A stretch of DNA of 64,000 nt from Bauldia sp. (GCA_037200845.1 JBBCGQ010000001.1:2864237-2928236), one strand, 5' to 3'; numbered from the stretch's first letter, positions 25,733 to 35,156 are shown. Made by a program: numbers and translations. Notes: a model not told the origin generated them from the letters alone.

Positions 25733-27772
25733 CTACCCCGGCTTCCCGTCCAGCCCGCGCTTCCTGAGCAATGCGTCAGATGTCGGCAGCCGCCCGCGGA
25801 AGCCGACGTAGGCTTCCTCGGGGTCGCGGAGATAGCCGGCCGAGTAGACGTAGTCGTGCAGTTTCTTGCCGGTCTCCGGATCGAAGGCATCGCCGGTCTC
25901 GGTGAATGCCTCGAAGGCGTCGGCATCGAGCACCTCGGACCACAGGTAGCTGTAGTAGCCCGACGCGTAGCCGTCGCCGGAGAAGATGTGCCCGAAGTGC
26001 GGCGTGCGGTGGCGCATGACCATCGCCGCCGGCATGCCGATCTTGTCGAGCGCCGCCTTTTCGAAGGCGATGACGTCGACGTCCTTCGCGCTCGGCAGGA
26101 GATGCAGGTCGAGATCGACCATCGCGGACGAGGTGTACTCGACGGTGGCAAAACCCTGGTTGAAGCGCCGCGCGGCGAGCACCTTGTTGAGCAGCGATTC
26201 CGGCATCGGCTTGCCGGTGTCGGCGTGCACGGCGAAGGCGCGCAGCACCTCCGGCACCTCGAGCCAGTGCTCGTAAAGCTGCGACGGCAGCTCGACGAAA
26301 TCGCGCGCGACGTTGGTGCCGGCGATCAGCGGGTAGGTCACGTCCGAAAGCAGGCCGTGCAGCGCGTGGCCGAACTCGTGGAACAGCGTCCGCGCGTCGT
26401 CGAACGACAGCAGCGTCGGTTGGCCCTTCGGCGCCTTGGAAAAATTCATGACGTTGACGATCACCGGCTTCACCTCGCCGGTGAGCTTCTGCTGATCGCG
26501 CAGCGCCGACATCCACGCGCCGCTACGCTTCGAGGCGCGCGCGAAATAATCGCCGAGGAACGTGCCGACCGGCTTACCGTTGCGGCTGACCTTCCAGACG
26601 CGAACGTCGGGATTGTAGAGGCCGGGCCCGGTCGCCTCCTCGAACGACAAGCCGAACAGGCGGTGTGCCACGTCGAAGGCGGCGGCGATGATCTTGTCGA
26701 GCTGCAGGTACGGCTTCAGCTCCGCCTCGTCGAAATCGTAGGCGCGCTTCCGCACCTTCTCGGCATAGTGCCGCCAGTCCCACGCCGCGACTTTGAAGTT
26801 GCCGCCCTCGGCGGTGACCTCGGTCTGCAGCGCGGCCTCCTCGGCGGCGACACGCTTCCGCGCCGGCTCCCAGACGGAACTCAGCAGTCGGCTCACGGCC
26901 TCCGGCGTCTTCGCCATCGTGTCGGCCAGGCGGAAGTGCGCGTAGCTTTCGAAGCCCATCAGCTTGGCGCGCTCGGCCCGCAGCGAAATCATCTCGGAGA
27001 TGAGCGCGCGATTGTCGGTCTTGCCGCCGAACTCGCCGCGCTTGATCCACGCCTCGAACGCCTTCTCGCGAAGATCGCGCCGCGTCGAGAATTGCAGGAA
27101 CGGCTCGATCGACGAGCGCGACAGCGTGATCACGTGCTTGCCCGGCAGGCCGCGCTCGTTCGCCGCCTCCGCCGCCGCGGCGATGAGCGACTCCGGCAGG
27201 CCGGCGAGATCGGCCGCGCCCTCCAGCACCAGCTTGAACTCGGACTCGTCGGCAAGCACGTTCTGGCCGAACTGCGTGCCGATCTCCGCGAGCCGCTCGG
27301 TGATTTCCGACAGGCGCTTCTTGCCGGCCTCGTCGAGCGCCGCGCCGGAACGGACAAAATTCGTGTGGTAGCGCTCGACGACGCGCTTCTGCTCGGCGTT
27401 GAGCTTCTCGCGATCCTTCCACACCTGCTCGATGCGCCGGAACAGCGGCGTGTTGAGCGATATCGTGTTGCCGTGGCGCGCCAAGAGCGGCGCCATCTCG
27501 CGCTCCACCGCCTGCAGGGCGTCGTTGGTGTCGGCCGAGGCGAGATGGAAGAAGACCGCCGCAACGCGGTCGAGCCCAAGGCCGGATTTTTCCAGCGGCA
27601 CGATGGTGTTGTCGAACGTCGCCGGGGAGGTGTCGGCGGCCACCTTGTCGATGGCCGCGAGCTGCGCCTGCATCTCCGCATCGAACGCGGGGCGGTAGTG
27701 CTCCGGCTTCAACTGGTCGAAGGGCGGCAGGCCGAGCGGCGACGTCCATTCAGTCGTAAGCGGATTGGTCAT
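25733..27772 (-). CDS. M3-family metallopeptidase (Dcp / oligopeptidase A type)
   Basis: A 679-residue cytoplasmic zinc peptidase. The catalytic HEFGHALHG is at residues 465-473, with the downstream Glu ligand in the VARDFVELPSQLYEHW block about 27 residues later. It degrades small peptides, probably as peptidyl-dipeptidase. The ATG at 27772 gives the family N-terminus (NPLTTEWTSPLGLPPFDQL); an upstream extension to 27865 lies in non-conserved sequence. No signal peptide is present. Confidence 0.95.
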   Translation of the reverse strand: MTNPLTTEWTSPLGLPPFDQLKPEHYRPAFDAEMQAQLAAIDKVAADTSPATFDNTIVPLEKSGLGLDRVAAVFFHLASADTNDALQAVEREMAPLLARHGNTISLNTPLFRRIEQVWKDREKLNAEQKRVVERYHTNFVRSGAALDEAGKKRLSEITERLAEIGTQFGQNVLADESEFKLVLEGAADLAGLPESLIAAAAEAANERGLPGKHVITLSRSSIEPFLQFSTRRDLREKAFEAWIKRGEFGGKTDNRALISEMISLRAERAKLMGFESYAHFRLADTMAKTPEAVSRLLSSVWEPARKRVAAEEAALQTEVTAEGGNFKVAAWDWRHYAEKVRKRAYDFDEAELKPYLQLDKIIAAAFDVAHRLFGLSFEEATGPGLYNPDVRVWKVSRNGKPVGTFLGDYFARASKRSGAWMSALRDQQKLTGEVKPVIVNVMNFSKAPKGQPTLLSFDDARTLFHEFGHALHGLLSDVTYPLIAGTNVARDFVELPSQLYEHWLEVPEVLRAFAVHADTGKPMPESLLNKVLAARRFNQGFATVEYTSSAMVDLDLHLLPSAKDVDVIAFEKAALDKIGMPAAMVMRHRTPHFGHIFSGDGYASGYYSYLWSEVLDADAFEAFTETGDAFDPETGKKLHDYVYSAGYLRDPEEAYVGFRGRLPTSDALLRKRGLDGKPG

Positions 27773-27871
27773 GGTGGCGCTCGGGCGGTTCGGGTGGGGT
27801 TGAGGCGGAGATATAGTGGGAGGCGCGGGCTGCGTCACCCTGCCAAACCGCTCCGCGTCAGCCATTGGTCA

Positions 27872-28041
27872 CCTCTCCCTGGAGGGAGAGGGCTTTCGAG
27901 CTTGGTGAGCGAAGCGAGCCTAGCGAGAAAGGGTGAGGGGTTAGGGACCTATCGCCCAAAACTCCTGTCCCTAACCCCTCACCCCATTCGGCTAGTTCGC
28001 TTCGCTCTCAAGGCTCATGGCCCTCTCCCTCCAGGGAGAGG
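27872..28041. repeat. 170-bp imperfect inverted repeat (large hairpin)
   Basis: The left arm 27872-27948 and right arm 27967-28041 are near reverse complements. The outer 21 bases (CCTCTCCCTGGAGGGAGAG...) match perfectly and each arm tip is itself a hairpin. The inner ends read GGGTGAGGGGTTAGGGAC and GTCCCTAACCCCTCACCC. The 671-bp gap 27773-28444 contains this element, about 200 bp of undistinguished sequence (28042-28239), then the family C element; I see no gene. Confidence 0.88.
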
Positions 28042-28239
28042 GGAAATCTGAGTATGCTTCGGCGTTCTCGCGACGCGTTTCGCATCCGAGTCATCGTCTC
28101 CTTGCATTCATTCCTTCCCTGTCGCGCCTTCGGCGCTCCACGGTCTCTTGTCAGTTGCTCCGGCCGAAGCCGAAGGGGTGGCGGGCGCTCGTTCGAGTGC
28201 CGTCCGATAGTTCTTAGTTACGCCCGGTCGCGCTTGTGA

Positions 28240-28435
28240 TGCTCCCCCGTTTACGGGGGAGCTGTAGCTGTCGGCGAAGCCGACTGAGGGGGCGTGGCGG
28301 GGGCGCCCCCTCCACCGCCTTCGGCGGTCGCCCTCCCCCGCTTCGCGGGGAGGATCAGCGGAAGATGGAGCGCGCCCCTCCCGAAATCGCTGACGCGATT
28401 TCGACCTCCCCTCAAGGGGGAGGTCGGAGGAGGCG
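28240..28435. repeat. Palindromic repeat family C, long composite
   Basis: Consecutive hairpins include GCTCCCCCGTTTACGGGGGAGC, GTCGGCGAAGCCGAC, CACCGCCTTCGGCGG, CTCCCCGC-TTC-GCGGGGAG, GAAATCGCTGACGCGATTTC and CCTCCCCTCAAGGGGGAGG. It shares several units with 25608-25720. It ends ten bases before the S41 peptidase stop codon and might also stop that transcript. Confidence 0.78.
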
Positions 28436-28444
28436 CGAGCTGGA

Positions 28445-29677
28445 TCAGTTCACCGCCGCCGCCAGCTTCTTCCCCAACTCCACCAATGCCGCGTCCATCT
28501 GCGGGTCGGCGCCGTTGGCGTAGCGCACGTCGAAGGCGACCGGGACGGTCGGCGTTACCGGACTGCCCTCCAGGCGCTGGCCGTCGACCATCACGTCGGC
28601 CACCGGCAGCTCGAGCAGCGAGTCGTCCGGCAGGGCGAAGGCGCGGGCGGCGAGCACGTCGCCGGCGGTTGGCGCGCCGACCAGCGCGATGCCGTTCTTC
28701 TTCAGGCCGTACGCCATGATCTCCATCGACGAGCGCGTGCCCTCGTCGATGATCGCCACCACCGGCTTGTGGAAGCGCGTGTTGACGTACTGCGTCTTGC
28801 CGTCGTTTTCGGTGATCGTCATGTCGGCGCTGCCGCCCACGAAGGTTTCAGCACCATCGGCCGGACCGCCGCCCCAGCGGCTGCGCATATCGACGACCAT
28901 GCCGTCAACGTCCTTCAGTTTCGTCGCCAGCACCTCGTTGAGCACGCCGGTGAGATCGCCGGCGCCGGTCCATAGATGCACATAACCGATCTTGCGGCCG
29001 TTCTGGTCGATGACGCGTGCGCTCTCGCGCACGGCCTCCATGTAGGTCGCGAGCGGCGATGTCTTTTCGACGCTGACGGGAATTGTCACCGGCGCGGCGT
29101 CGGCGGTGTGGCGGACCTCGAGCGCCACCGTCTGCCCGGTCTTGTGGTTGAACGAACCGATCTCCTCGAACGGCTTGCCGTCGGCCGACAGAATTTCGTC
29201 GCCAGCCTTGATGCGCGCCTTGATCGCCGGCATGCCGTCGAACACATCCGTGACGAAGCGATGGCCGTCGATCACCTTCGAGGCGATGCCGATGCCCTCG
29301 TAGACCACCTCGCCGCGCGGCGGATAAAGCTTCCGGGCGAGATCTCGGATGTTGAAACGAAAGACGTCGGAGAGGTCGTAGTAATCGACCTGGTCCGGCG
29401 TATAGCGGCCACTGTGGGAGACGTGCAGACTGGCGATGAGCGCATCGATGCCGGCCGAGGTGGCGATCCGTGCGCCCTTGGCATCGTCGATCAATGCGGT
29501 AGCCGCGTCGTGGAAGGCCGGCAGCGCCGCCGGCGAGTACAGATTCTTGTCGATCAGCGCCACGGCCGCATCGACGACGTTGTTGCCGGATTTCGGCACC
29601 TCGGCGCCGGCCGGCGCCATCCATAGCGGAACGATGAGCAGCAGGGCGGCGACGCGCCCCGCGTGACGGATTGTCAT
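28445..29677 (-). CDS. S41-family peptidase (C-terminal processing protease-like)
   Basis: A 410-residue exported serine protease. Residues 1-25 are a signal peptide (PAGA-EV). A PDZ-like segment lies around GIGIASKVIDGHRFVTDVFDGMPA to AGDEILSADGKPF. The S41 core follows with the GMVVDMRSRWGG block and the catalytic Ser in DEGTRSSMEIMAYGLKKNG, with the general-base Lys in GLKK. It probably acts on periplasmic proteins or peptides. It is divergent from homospermidine synthase. Confidence 0.9.
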   Translation of the reverse strand: MTIRHAGRVAALLLIVPLWMAPAGAEVPKSGNNVVDAAVALIDKNLYSPAALPAFHDAATALIDDAKGARIATSAGIDALIASLHVSHSGRYTPDQVDYYDLSDVFRFNIRDLARKLYPPRGEVVYEGIGIASKVIDGHRFVTDVFDGMPAIKARIKAGDEILSADGKPFEEIGSFNHKTGQTVALEVRHTADAAPVTIPVSVEKTSPLATYMEAVRESARVIDQNGRKIGYVHLWTGAGDLTGVLNEVLATKLKDVDGMVVDMRSRWGGGPADGAETFVGGSADMTITENDGKTQYVNTRFHKPVVAIIDEGTRSSMEIMAYGLKKNGIALVGAPTAGDVLAARAFALPDDSLLELPVADVMVDGQRLEGSPVTPTVPVAFDVRYANGADPQMDAALVELGKKLAAAVN

Positions 29678-29812
29678 GATCGCGGACCCTCAAGCGTAGT
29701 CGCCGGGGCAAAGGATAGGACGCCGGGCGCCGCTGTCAACGCTCTGCGGTTGACTCCGCCGCGCCTTTCCCGCCATCAGGTGCACAGAAAAATCGAGGCG
29801 AGGAGACGGCCC

Positions 29813-31246
29813 ATGCAATGGCCCGTGCACGGCAAGATCGACGGCCCCATCGTGATGATCGGCTTCGGCTCGATCGGACGCGGCGTGCTGCCGCTGCTCG
29901 AGCGGCACTTCGAGTTCGACAAGAAGCGCATGGTCGTGATCGATCCCAACCAGGACGGCACGCACATCCTCGACAATCACGGCATCCGCCACCTGCACAA
30001 GGCGGTGACGCGCGACAACTATCGCGCCCTGCTGACGCAACTGCTGACCGCCGGCGGCGGCACCGGCTTCTGCGTCAATCTTTCGGTCGATACGTCGTCG
30101 CTCGACATCATGCGGCTCTGCCGCGAGGTCGGCGCGCTTTACATCGACACGGTCGTCGAGCCGTGGCCGGGCTTCTATTTCGACAAGTCGCTGGGCGCCG
30201 ACGCGCGCACCAACTATGCGCTGCGCCAGACCGTGCGCACCGAGAAGGCGGCGAACCCCGGCGGGCCGACCGCGGTCTCCTGCTGCGGCGCCAATCCCGG
30301 CATGGTGTCGTGGTTCGTCAAGCAGGCGCTGGTCAATCTGGCCAAGGACATCGCACTCGCCGGCTTCAGGGAGCCGAAGGCGAACGATCGCGAGGGCTGG
30401 GCGAAGCTGGCGCAGTCACTTGGCGTCAAGGGCATCCACATCGCCGAGCGCGACACGCAGCGCGCCCGCAATCCGAAGCAGATGGGCGTGTTCGTCAACA
30501 CCTGGTCGGTCGAGGGATTTCTGTCCGAGGGCATGCAGCCGGCGGAGCTCGGCTGGGGCACGCACGAGACGTGGACGCCCGACAACGCCGGCACGCTCGG
30601 CCCCGACGCCTCGGCGATATATCTCCGCCAGCCGGGTGCCAACACGCGCGTGCGCTCATGGTGCCCGACGCCGGGAGCGCAGTACGGCTTCCTCGTCACG
30701 CACAACGAGGCGATTTCCATCTCCGATTATCTGACGGTGCGCGACGGCGGCAAGGTCGCCTACCGGCCGACGTGCCACTACGCCTATCACCCGGCGAACG
30801 ACGCCGTGCTGTCGCTGCACGAGCTGTTCGGCCGCGCCGGCGTGCAGCAGAAGCAGCATCATATTCTGAGCGAGGACGAGATCGTCGACGGCATCGACGA
30901 ACTCGGCGTGCTGCTCTACGGCCACAAGAAGAACGCCTACTGGTACGGCTCGCAGCTTTCGATCGAGGAGACGCGGCGGATCGCGTCGTACCAGAACGCG
31001 ACCGGCCTGCAGGTTACCTCCGCCGTGCTCGCCGGCATGGTGTGGGCGCTGGAAAATCCGCAAGCCGGAATCGTCGAGACGGACGAGATGGACTATCGCC
31101 GCTGCCTCGACGTGCAGTTGCCGTATCTCGGTCCGGTCAAGGGCGTCTATACCGACTGGACGCCACTGACCGACCGGCCGGGATTTTTCCCGGAGGACAT
31201 CGACACCGCCGATCCCTGGCAGTTCCGCAACGTGCTGGTGCGCTAG
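29813..31246 (+). CDS. hss: Homospermidine synthase
   Basis: A 477-residue NAD-dependent enzyme joining two aminobutyl groups, usually from putrescine, to make homospermidine, the main triamine of many alphaproteobacteria. The Rossmann motif MIGFGSIGRG is at residues 15-24. The blocks VDTVVEPWPGFYFD-like, SCCGANPGMVSWFVKQAL and WYGSQLS are characteristic. The ATG at 29813 follows a GAGGAG site. It shares the CTAG at 31243-31246 with the stop of the convergent gene. It complements the putrescine-producing decarboxylase at 21980. Confidence 0.96.
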   Translation: MQWPVHGKIDGPIVMIGFGSIGRGVLPLLERHFEFDKKRMVVIDPNQDGTHILDNHGIRHLHKAVTRDNYRALLTQLLTAGGGTGFCVNLSVDTSSLDIMRLCREVGALYIDTVVEPWPGFYFDKSLGADARTNYALRQTVRTEKAANPGGPTAVSCCGANPGMVSWFVKQALVNLAKDIALAGFREPKANDREGWAKLAQSLGVKGIHIAERDTQRARNPKQMGVFVNTWSVEGFLSEGMQPAELGWGTHETWTPDNAGTLGPDASAIYLRQPGANTRVRSWCPTPGAQYGFLVTHNEAISISDYLTVRDGGKVAYRPTCHYAYHPANDAVLSLHELFGRAGVQQKQHHILSEDEIVDGIDELGVLLYGHKKNAYWYGSQLSIEETRRIASYQNATGLQVTSAVLAGMVWALENPQAGIVETDEMDYRRCLDVQLPYLGPVKGVYTDWTPLTDRPGFFPEDIDTADPWQFRNVLVR

Positions 31247-31581
31247 ACCGCGAAGGCGACGCCGAGCAGCGCCGCGACCGCGACGAACACCAGCAGCGCA
31301 CCGAGGATGAGGCCGCGGCTGGCCTGGGCATCGTCGCGCGCCGGCCAGCCGGTCCTGTACGGCAGGCCCGACCGGAATGCGGCGCTGTCGTAATTCTCGG
31401 GCAGCGCATCCGGCACGATCATGCGCGGCTCGTCGCCGTAGACGCCGCCGATGACCTCGGGCTCGGTTTTGGCGTCGGGCAAAGCCGGCAGACCCTCGGC
31501 CCTGCGCTCGGCATTTTCCAGGTCGCGCCACGACAGCGTCGCGCCGGCTTTGGCGATTGTGCTCTGCGAATTTTCGGCCAT
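31243..31581 (-). CDS. Hypothetical C-tail-anchored membrane protein
   Basis: A 112-residue protein. Its soluble N-terminal part (MAENSQSTIAKAGATLSWRD onward, with PEVIGGVYGDEP) is followed by one C-terminal membrane helix (GLILGALLVFVAVAALLGVAFA). I recognise no family. An AGGAGCG ribosome-binding site precedes the ATG. Convergent with hss; 72 bases downstream of the DUF2937 gene. Confidence 0.75.
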   Translation of the reverse strand: MAENSQSTIAKAGATLSWRDLENAERRAEGLPALPDAKTEPEVIGGVYGDEPRMIVPDALPENYDSAAFRSGLPYRTGWPARDDAQASRGLILGALLVFVAVAALLGVAFAV

Positions 31582-31653
31582 GGGACTCGCTCCTTACGGC
31601 TCCTGACGGCTCCTGACGAAGCCATAACGGCCGAGGACGGGAAAAGTTTCCGG

Positions 31654-32184
31654 CTAGGCGGTCTGCTCGGGAGCCGGGTCGGGATGGCGGTGGCGATGCC
31701 GGCGGCGGCGCGGGTGAAATATGACACCGAGGATGCCGAGCACGCCGTAAATGGCGAAGAATCCGATGACCGCGAAGACGAAGCCTTCCGACGTCGTCGG
31801 CACTGCCGGCTCGTAGTCGCGCAAGGTCGATTCAACCAGCGGGCGGTCGAAATCCTGGAAGAAGACGGTGAGCCGCTCGAACGGCAGGCTCGCCTGGAAC
31901 GCCGCCTGCTGCTTCACCAGGCGGTCGTAGCGGATGATCGCCTTGGCCACGGTCACCGCCTGCGCGCGCACCAGCGGCTCGCCGTTCTTGGCCATCAGCG
32001 CCAGACCGCCGGCACGGTCGGTGCCGGTGGATGCCGCATCCTGATCGAAGCTGTCGAGCACGCGGCCGAGCTCGTCGACGGCGCCGCCGAGGCGCTGGCG
32101 GTACTGCTGCGCGAACTCGGGCACCTGCGATGCGGCAATGCCGCCGGCGATCGCGAGGACGAGGGCAATCGTGCGCATGATCAT
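31654..32184 (-). CDS. DUF2937-family membrane protein
   Basis: A 176-residue inner-membrane protein. The opening RTIALVLAIAGGIAASQVPEFAQQYRQRLGGA is diagnostic of DUF2937. A second hydrophobic segment (FVFAVIGFFAIYGVLGILGVIF) near 135-160 is followed by a tail of Arg and His residues (RRRRHRHRH). The function is unknown. A second in-frame ATG at 32178 is an alternative start. Confidence 0.87.
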   Translation of the reverse strand: MIMRTIALVLAIAGGIAASQVPEFAQQYRQRLGGAVDELGRVLDSFDQDAASTGTDRAGGLALMAKNGEPLVRAQAVTVAKAIIRYDRLVKQQAAFQASLPFERLTVFFQDFDRPLVESTLRDYEPAVPTTSEGFVFAVIGFFAIYGVLGILGVIFHPRRRRHRHRHPDPAPEQTA

Positions 32185-32205
32185 GGGGCGGATCGTATCT
32201 GAGCC

Positions 32206-33177
32206 CTAGAGGGTGACAATGCCCGAGCCGCCATCCTCGCAACCGAAGATGAGGCGCGCGCCGTCCTTGTCCCACGCCAGCGACGACACCGGGCTGCCCG
32301 ACGGGCGCCGGTAGATCGTGGTGCGCACGTCGTCGAACCGCACCGACGACACCTGGCCGTCGGTGTAGCCGATGGCGAGGATCTCCTCGCGCGGATGGCA
32401 GGCGACGCGCGTGACGCCCACCTCGCGCGGGCCGAGCTGCAGCGGATCGCGGCCCATCGGCCCGTCCTTGAAATGGAACGGCCATAGGATCGCAGCCGGC
32501 GCGCCGCTGGAGGCGAGGAAGCGGCCCTTGACCGACCACGACAGCGAGCGCGGCTTGGCCGGGTAGCCGGTCATGCGCATGTCCTTGCCGTCGGTGAGGC
32601 GCCAGCCGTGGAGCGCATTCTCCTGCATCGAGGTGACGAGATATTTTCCGTCCGGCGAGAAGGTGACGCCGAGGTGCGCGCCTTTCCAGCCAAGCTCGAC
32701 CGGCACGGCGTTCTCGGTCGCGCCCCAGCGCAGCGTCACCCCGTCGTAGCGCGCGATCGCGATGCGCAGGCCCTTGGGCGCGAAGGCGAGACCGCCGACC
32801 GAGCGCTTCTCCTCGAAGACGCGCTCCTTGCCGTCGGCGGTGCGGATGATCGCCTGCTTGCCGGCCGAGTAGGCGATGGCGCCGTTCGGCCCGGCGGCGA
32901 CGTGGTCGATCCACTTCTTCTGCGGTGGGCTGAAGGTCTCGACCGTGCCGTCCGCGGCGGTCAGCCCGACGGCGCCGTCGTCGCCGCCGGTAAGCAGGCG
33001 GCCGTCGCCGGTGACCGCGGCTTCCAGGATGGCGCCCTTGTGGACCGGCGTCGGCTCGGCGGCATTGCCCTTGACCCGCCGCACCAGGCCGTTGCCCAGC
33101 GCGAAGGTCGGCGTCTCGCCGAGGAAGGCGGCCTCGACAACGAAGGCGCCGAGCGGGAATTCCTGGATGGTGGGCAT
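32206..33177 (-). CDS. WD40-repeat protein
   Basis: A 323-residue beta-propeller protein without signal peptide. WD40-like units recur about every 40 residues (for example GVTFSPDGKYLVTSMQENALHGW and VSSLAWDKDGARLIFGCEDG). Proteins of this type lie beside CobW-type GTPase genes in many alphaproteobacteria, as here (33420). It probably serves as a scaffold; no enzyme residues are seen. Confidence 0.85.
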   Translation of the reverse strand: MPTIQEFPLGAFVVEAAFLGETPTFALGNGLVRRVKGNAAEPTPVHKGAILEAAVTGDGRLLTGGDDGAVGLTAADGTVETFSPPQKKWIDHVAAGPNGAIAYSAGKQAIIRTADGKERVFEEKRSVGGLAFAPKGLRIAIARYDGVTLRWGATENAVPVELGWKGAHLGVTFSPDGKYLVTSMQENALHGWRLTDGKDMRMTGYPAKPRSLSWSVKGRFLASSGAPAAILWPFHFKDGPMGRDPLQLGPREVGVTRVACHPREEILAIGYTDGQVSSVRFDDVRTTIYRRPSGSPVSSLAWDKDGARLIFGCEDGGSGIVTL

Positions 33178-33257
33178 GGACTCTTCTCTGCGGGCCTTGC
33201 CCTTAGCCTATCGGGGTGGCGGCGGGGAAGTACCCTTGTGGAGGTGCGGACGCTGAG

Positions 33258-33402
33258 ACACACCCCTCCCCAAAACGCCTACGGCGTTTTGACCCTCCCA
33301 CAAGGGGAGGGTTCGCCTCGCTGCAAGACCAGAACTCCGCTTGAGCCCTCCCCTTGTGGGAGGGCCAAAACCGCACTTTGCGGTTTTGGGGAGGGGTGTC
33401 CC
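33258..33402. repeat. Palindromic repeat family A, complete element
   Basis: Inverted arms as at 20945, with hairpins AACGCCTACGGCGTT and AACCGCACTTTGCGGTT. It fills most of the 242-bp space between the CobW gene stop and the WD40 gene start. Confidence 0.9.
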
Positions 33403-33419
33403 TCCTCCCCACAAATTCC

Positions 33420-34454
33420 CTAAGCCAGGCAAGACTCCAAGCCCGCCTTCAGCGCCTTCTCGTCCAGCTTGCGCCCGATAAATACCAACCGAGAATCGCG
33501 CTTCTCGTCGTCGCGCCACTTACGCTGGTGGGTGCCCTCGATGATCATGTGGACGCCCTGCACGACGTAGCGTTCGTCGTCGTCCTTCATCGACAGGATG
33601 CCCTTGAGGCGCAGGATGTCCGGCCCCTGTTCCTGCGTCGTCTTCTCGATCCACGGGAAAAATTTCTTCGGGTCGAGCGTCCCCATGCGCAGCGACACGC
33701 TGTTCACGCCCTGCCCCTCAAGGTCGTGGTGATGGTGGTGATCGTGGTCGTGGTCATGCCCGTCGTGGTGGTGATGATCGTGGTCATGATCATGGTCGTG
33801 ATCGTGGCCCTCGAGGAATTCCGGATCGAGCGTCAGTATACGGTCGAGGTCGAAGGCGCCGCGGTCGAGCACGCGGTCGAGCGCGATCGCGCAGCGCTCG
33901 GTCTTGTGGACGACGGCGTGCGGGTTGATGGCGCGGATGCGCGCCTCGACGATCTTCAGTTCGTCGGCGGTGACGAGATCGGTCTTGTTGAGCAGGATGA
34001 CGTCGGCGAAGCCGATCTGCTCCTGCGCTTCCGGGCTGTCCTTGAGGCTGCCGAGCAGATGCTTGGCGTCGGCGACGGTGACGACCGCGTCGAGCTTGGC
34101 CTTCGCCTTGACGTCGTCGTCCATGAAGAAGGTCTGCGCCACCGGCGCCGGATCGGCGAGGCCGGTGGTCTCGACCAGAATGCCGTCGAAATTGCCCGGC
34201 CGCTTCATCAGGCCCTCGACGACGCGGATGAGATCGCCGCGCACGGTGCAGCAGATGCAGCCGTTGTTCATCTCGAAGACTTCCTCGTCGGACTCGACGA
34301 TCAGGTCGTTGTCGATGCCGATCTCGCCGAACTCGTTGACGATGACGGCGTACTTCTTGCCGTGGTTCTCGGTGAGGATGCGGTTGAGCAGCGTCGTCTT
34401 GCCGGCGCCGAGGTAGCCGGTGAGCACGGTGACGGGGATCTGGGTGTCGGGCAT
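33420..34454 (-). CDS. CobW/ZNG1-type metal-chaperone GTPase with His-rich loop
   Basis: A 344-residue G3E-family GTPase. The P-loop GYLGAGKTTL is at residues 13-22, the CxCC metal motif is C66-I-C68-C69, and the NKTD guanine motif lies near residue 155. A loop of alternating His and Asp (about 215-245) precedes the CobW C-terminal domain. Such proteins deliver zinc or cobalt to client enzymes using GTP. Zinc is the likelier metal since no cobalamin genes are near. No Zur-box could be recognised upstream. Confidence 0.93.
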   Translation of the reverse strand: MPDTQIPVTVLTGYLGAGKTTLLNRILTENHGKKYAVIVNEFGEIGIDNDLIVESDEEVFEMNNGCICCTVRGDLIRVVEGLMKRPGNFDGILVETTGLADPAPVAQTFFMDDDVKAKAKLDAVVTVADAKHLLGSLKDSPEAQEQIGFADVILLNKTDLVTADELKIVEARIRAINPHAVVHKTERCAIALDRVLDRGAFDLDRILTLDPEFLEGHDHDHDHDHDHHHHDGHDHDHDHHHHHDLEGQGVNSVSLRMGTLDPKKFFPWIEKTTQEQGPDILRLKGILSMKDDDERYVVQGVHMIIEGTHQRKWRDDEKRDSRLVFIGRKLDEKALKAGLESCLA

Positions 34455-34510
34455 GGATCGTGTCTCCAGGGCGGTTCAAGGCCGCCTGTGTCAAAGCGGT
34501 GGCGTGTTTC

Positions 34511-35044
34511 TTAAGCGAGCGGAGGCTCGTTGAGCAAATCTTCCAGGTCTAGCCACTCGGTCTTCATGGCGAGCGAGCCGTCGGGATTCGTCGGCCACTG
34601 GTCCTTGGGCCGGTCCCAGTAGAGCTCGACGCCGTTGTCGTCGGGATCGCGGAGGTAGAGCGCCTCGCTGACCCCGTGGTCGCTGGCGCCGTCGAGCGGG
34701 ATGCCCGCCGCGATCAGGCGGCGGAGCGCATCGGCGAGCGCGGCGCGCGTCGGGTAGAGGATGGCTGTGTGGTAGAGGCCGGTGGTGCCCTTGGCCGGCG
34801 GGCGACCGCCGCGGCTTTCCCACGTGTTGATGCCGAAATGGTGGTGGTAGCCGCCGGCCGAGAAGAACGCGGCCTGCGTGCCGTAGCGCGTCTGCAGCTC
34901 GAAGCCGAGGACGCCGACGTAGAAGGCGAGCGACCGCTCGATGTCGGCAACCTTGAGATGGACGTGGCCTATGCGGACGCCGGGGTCGATCGGCGCGGAA
35001 GCCGCGGAAATCGGCGGCTTTTCGGCGAGAATGGTGTCGGACAT
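34511..35044 (-). CDS. VOC-family (glyoxalase/extradiol dioxygenase-like) protein
   Basis: A 177-residue vicinal-oxygen-chelate protein. The first betaalphabetabetabeta module begins at RIGHVHLKVADIERSLAFY (His ligand near 28), with YHHHFGINTW near 70. The second begins at GLYHTAILYPT, and the Glu ligand is in DPDDNGVELYWDR. The pattern resembles catechol 2,3-dioxygenase-like members, but one-domain length leaves the substrate open. Confidence 0.88.
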   Translation of the reverse strand: MSDTILAEKPPISAASAPIDPGVRIGHVHLKVADIERSLAFYVGVLGFELQTRYGTQAAFFSAGGYHHHFGINTWESRGGRPPAKGTTGLYHTAILYPTRAALADALRRLIAAGIPLDGASDHGVSEALYLRDPDDNGVELYWDRPKDQWPTNPDGSLAMKTEWLDLEDLLNEPPLA

Positions 35045-35156
35045 GGAACCCCCTGGGGAAACGGTTCGAGGGATATAGGCATCGCCGCGCCCGCTGCGTA
35101 GGGGGCGATTGCGTCATGGCTGACCGGCGCGAAGGGCAAGGCCCTCTCTAAGATAC

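Noticed and set aside
34455-34510. Zur box and promoter before the CobW gene
   Set aside because: A TTGACA-like hexamer is present but has no matching -10, and no AT-rich zinc-operator palindrome is visible.
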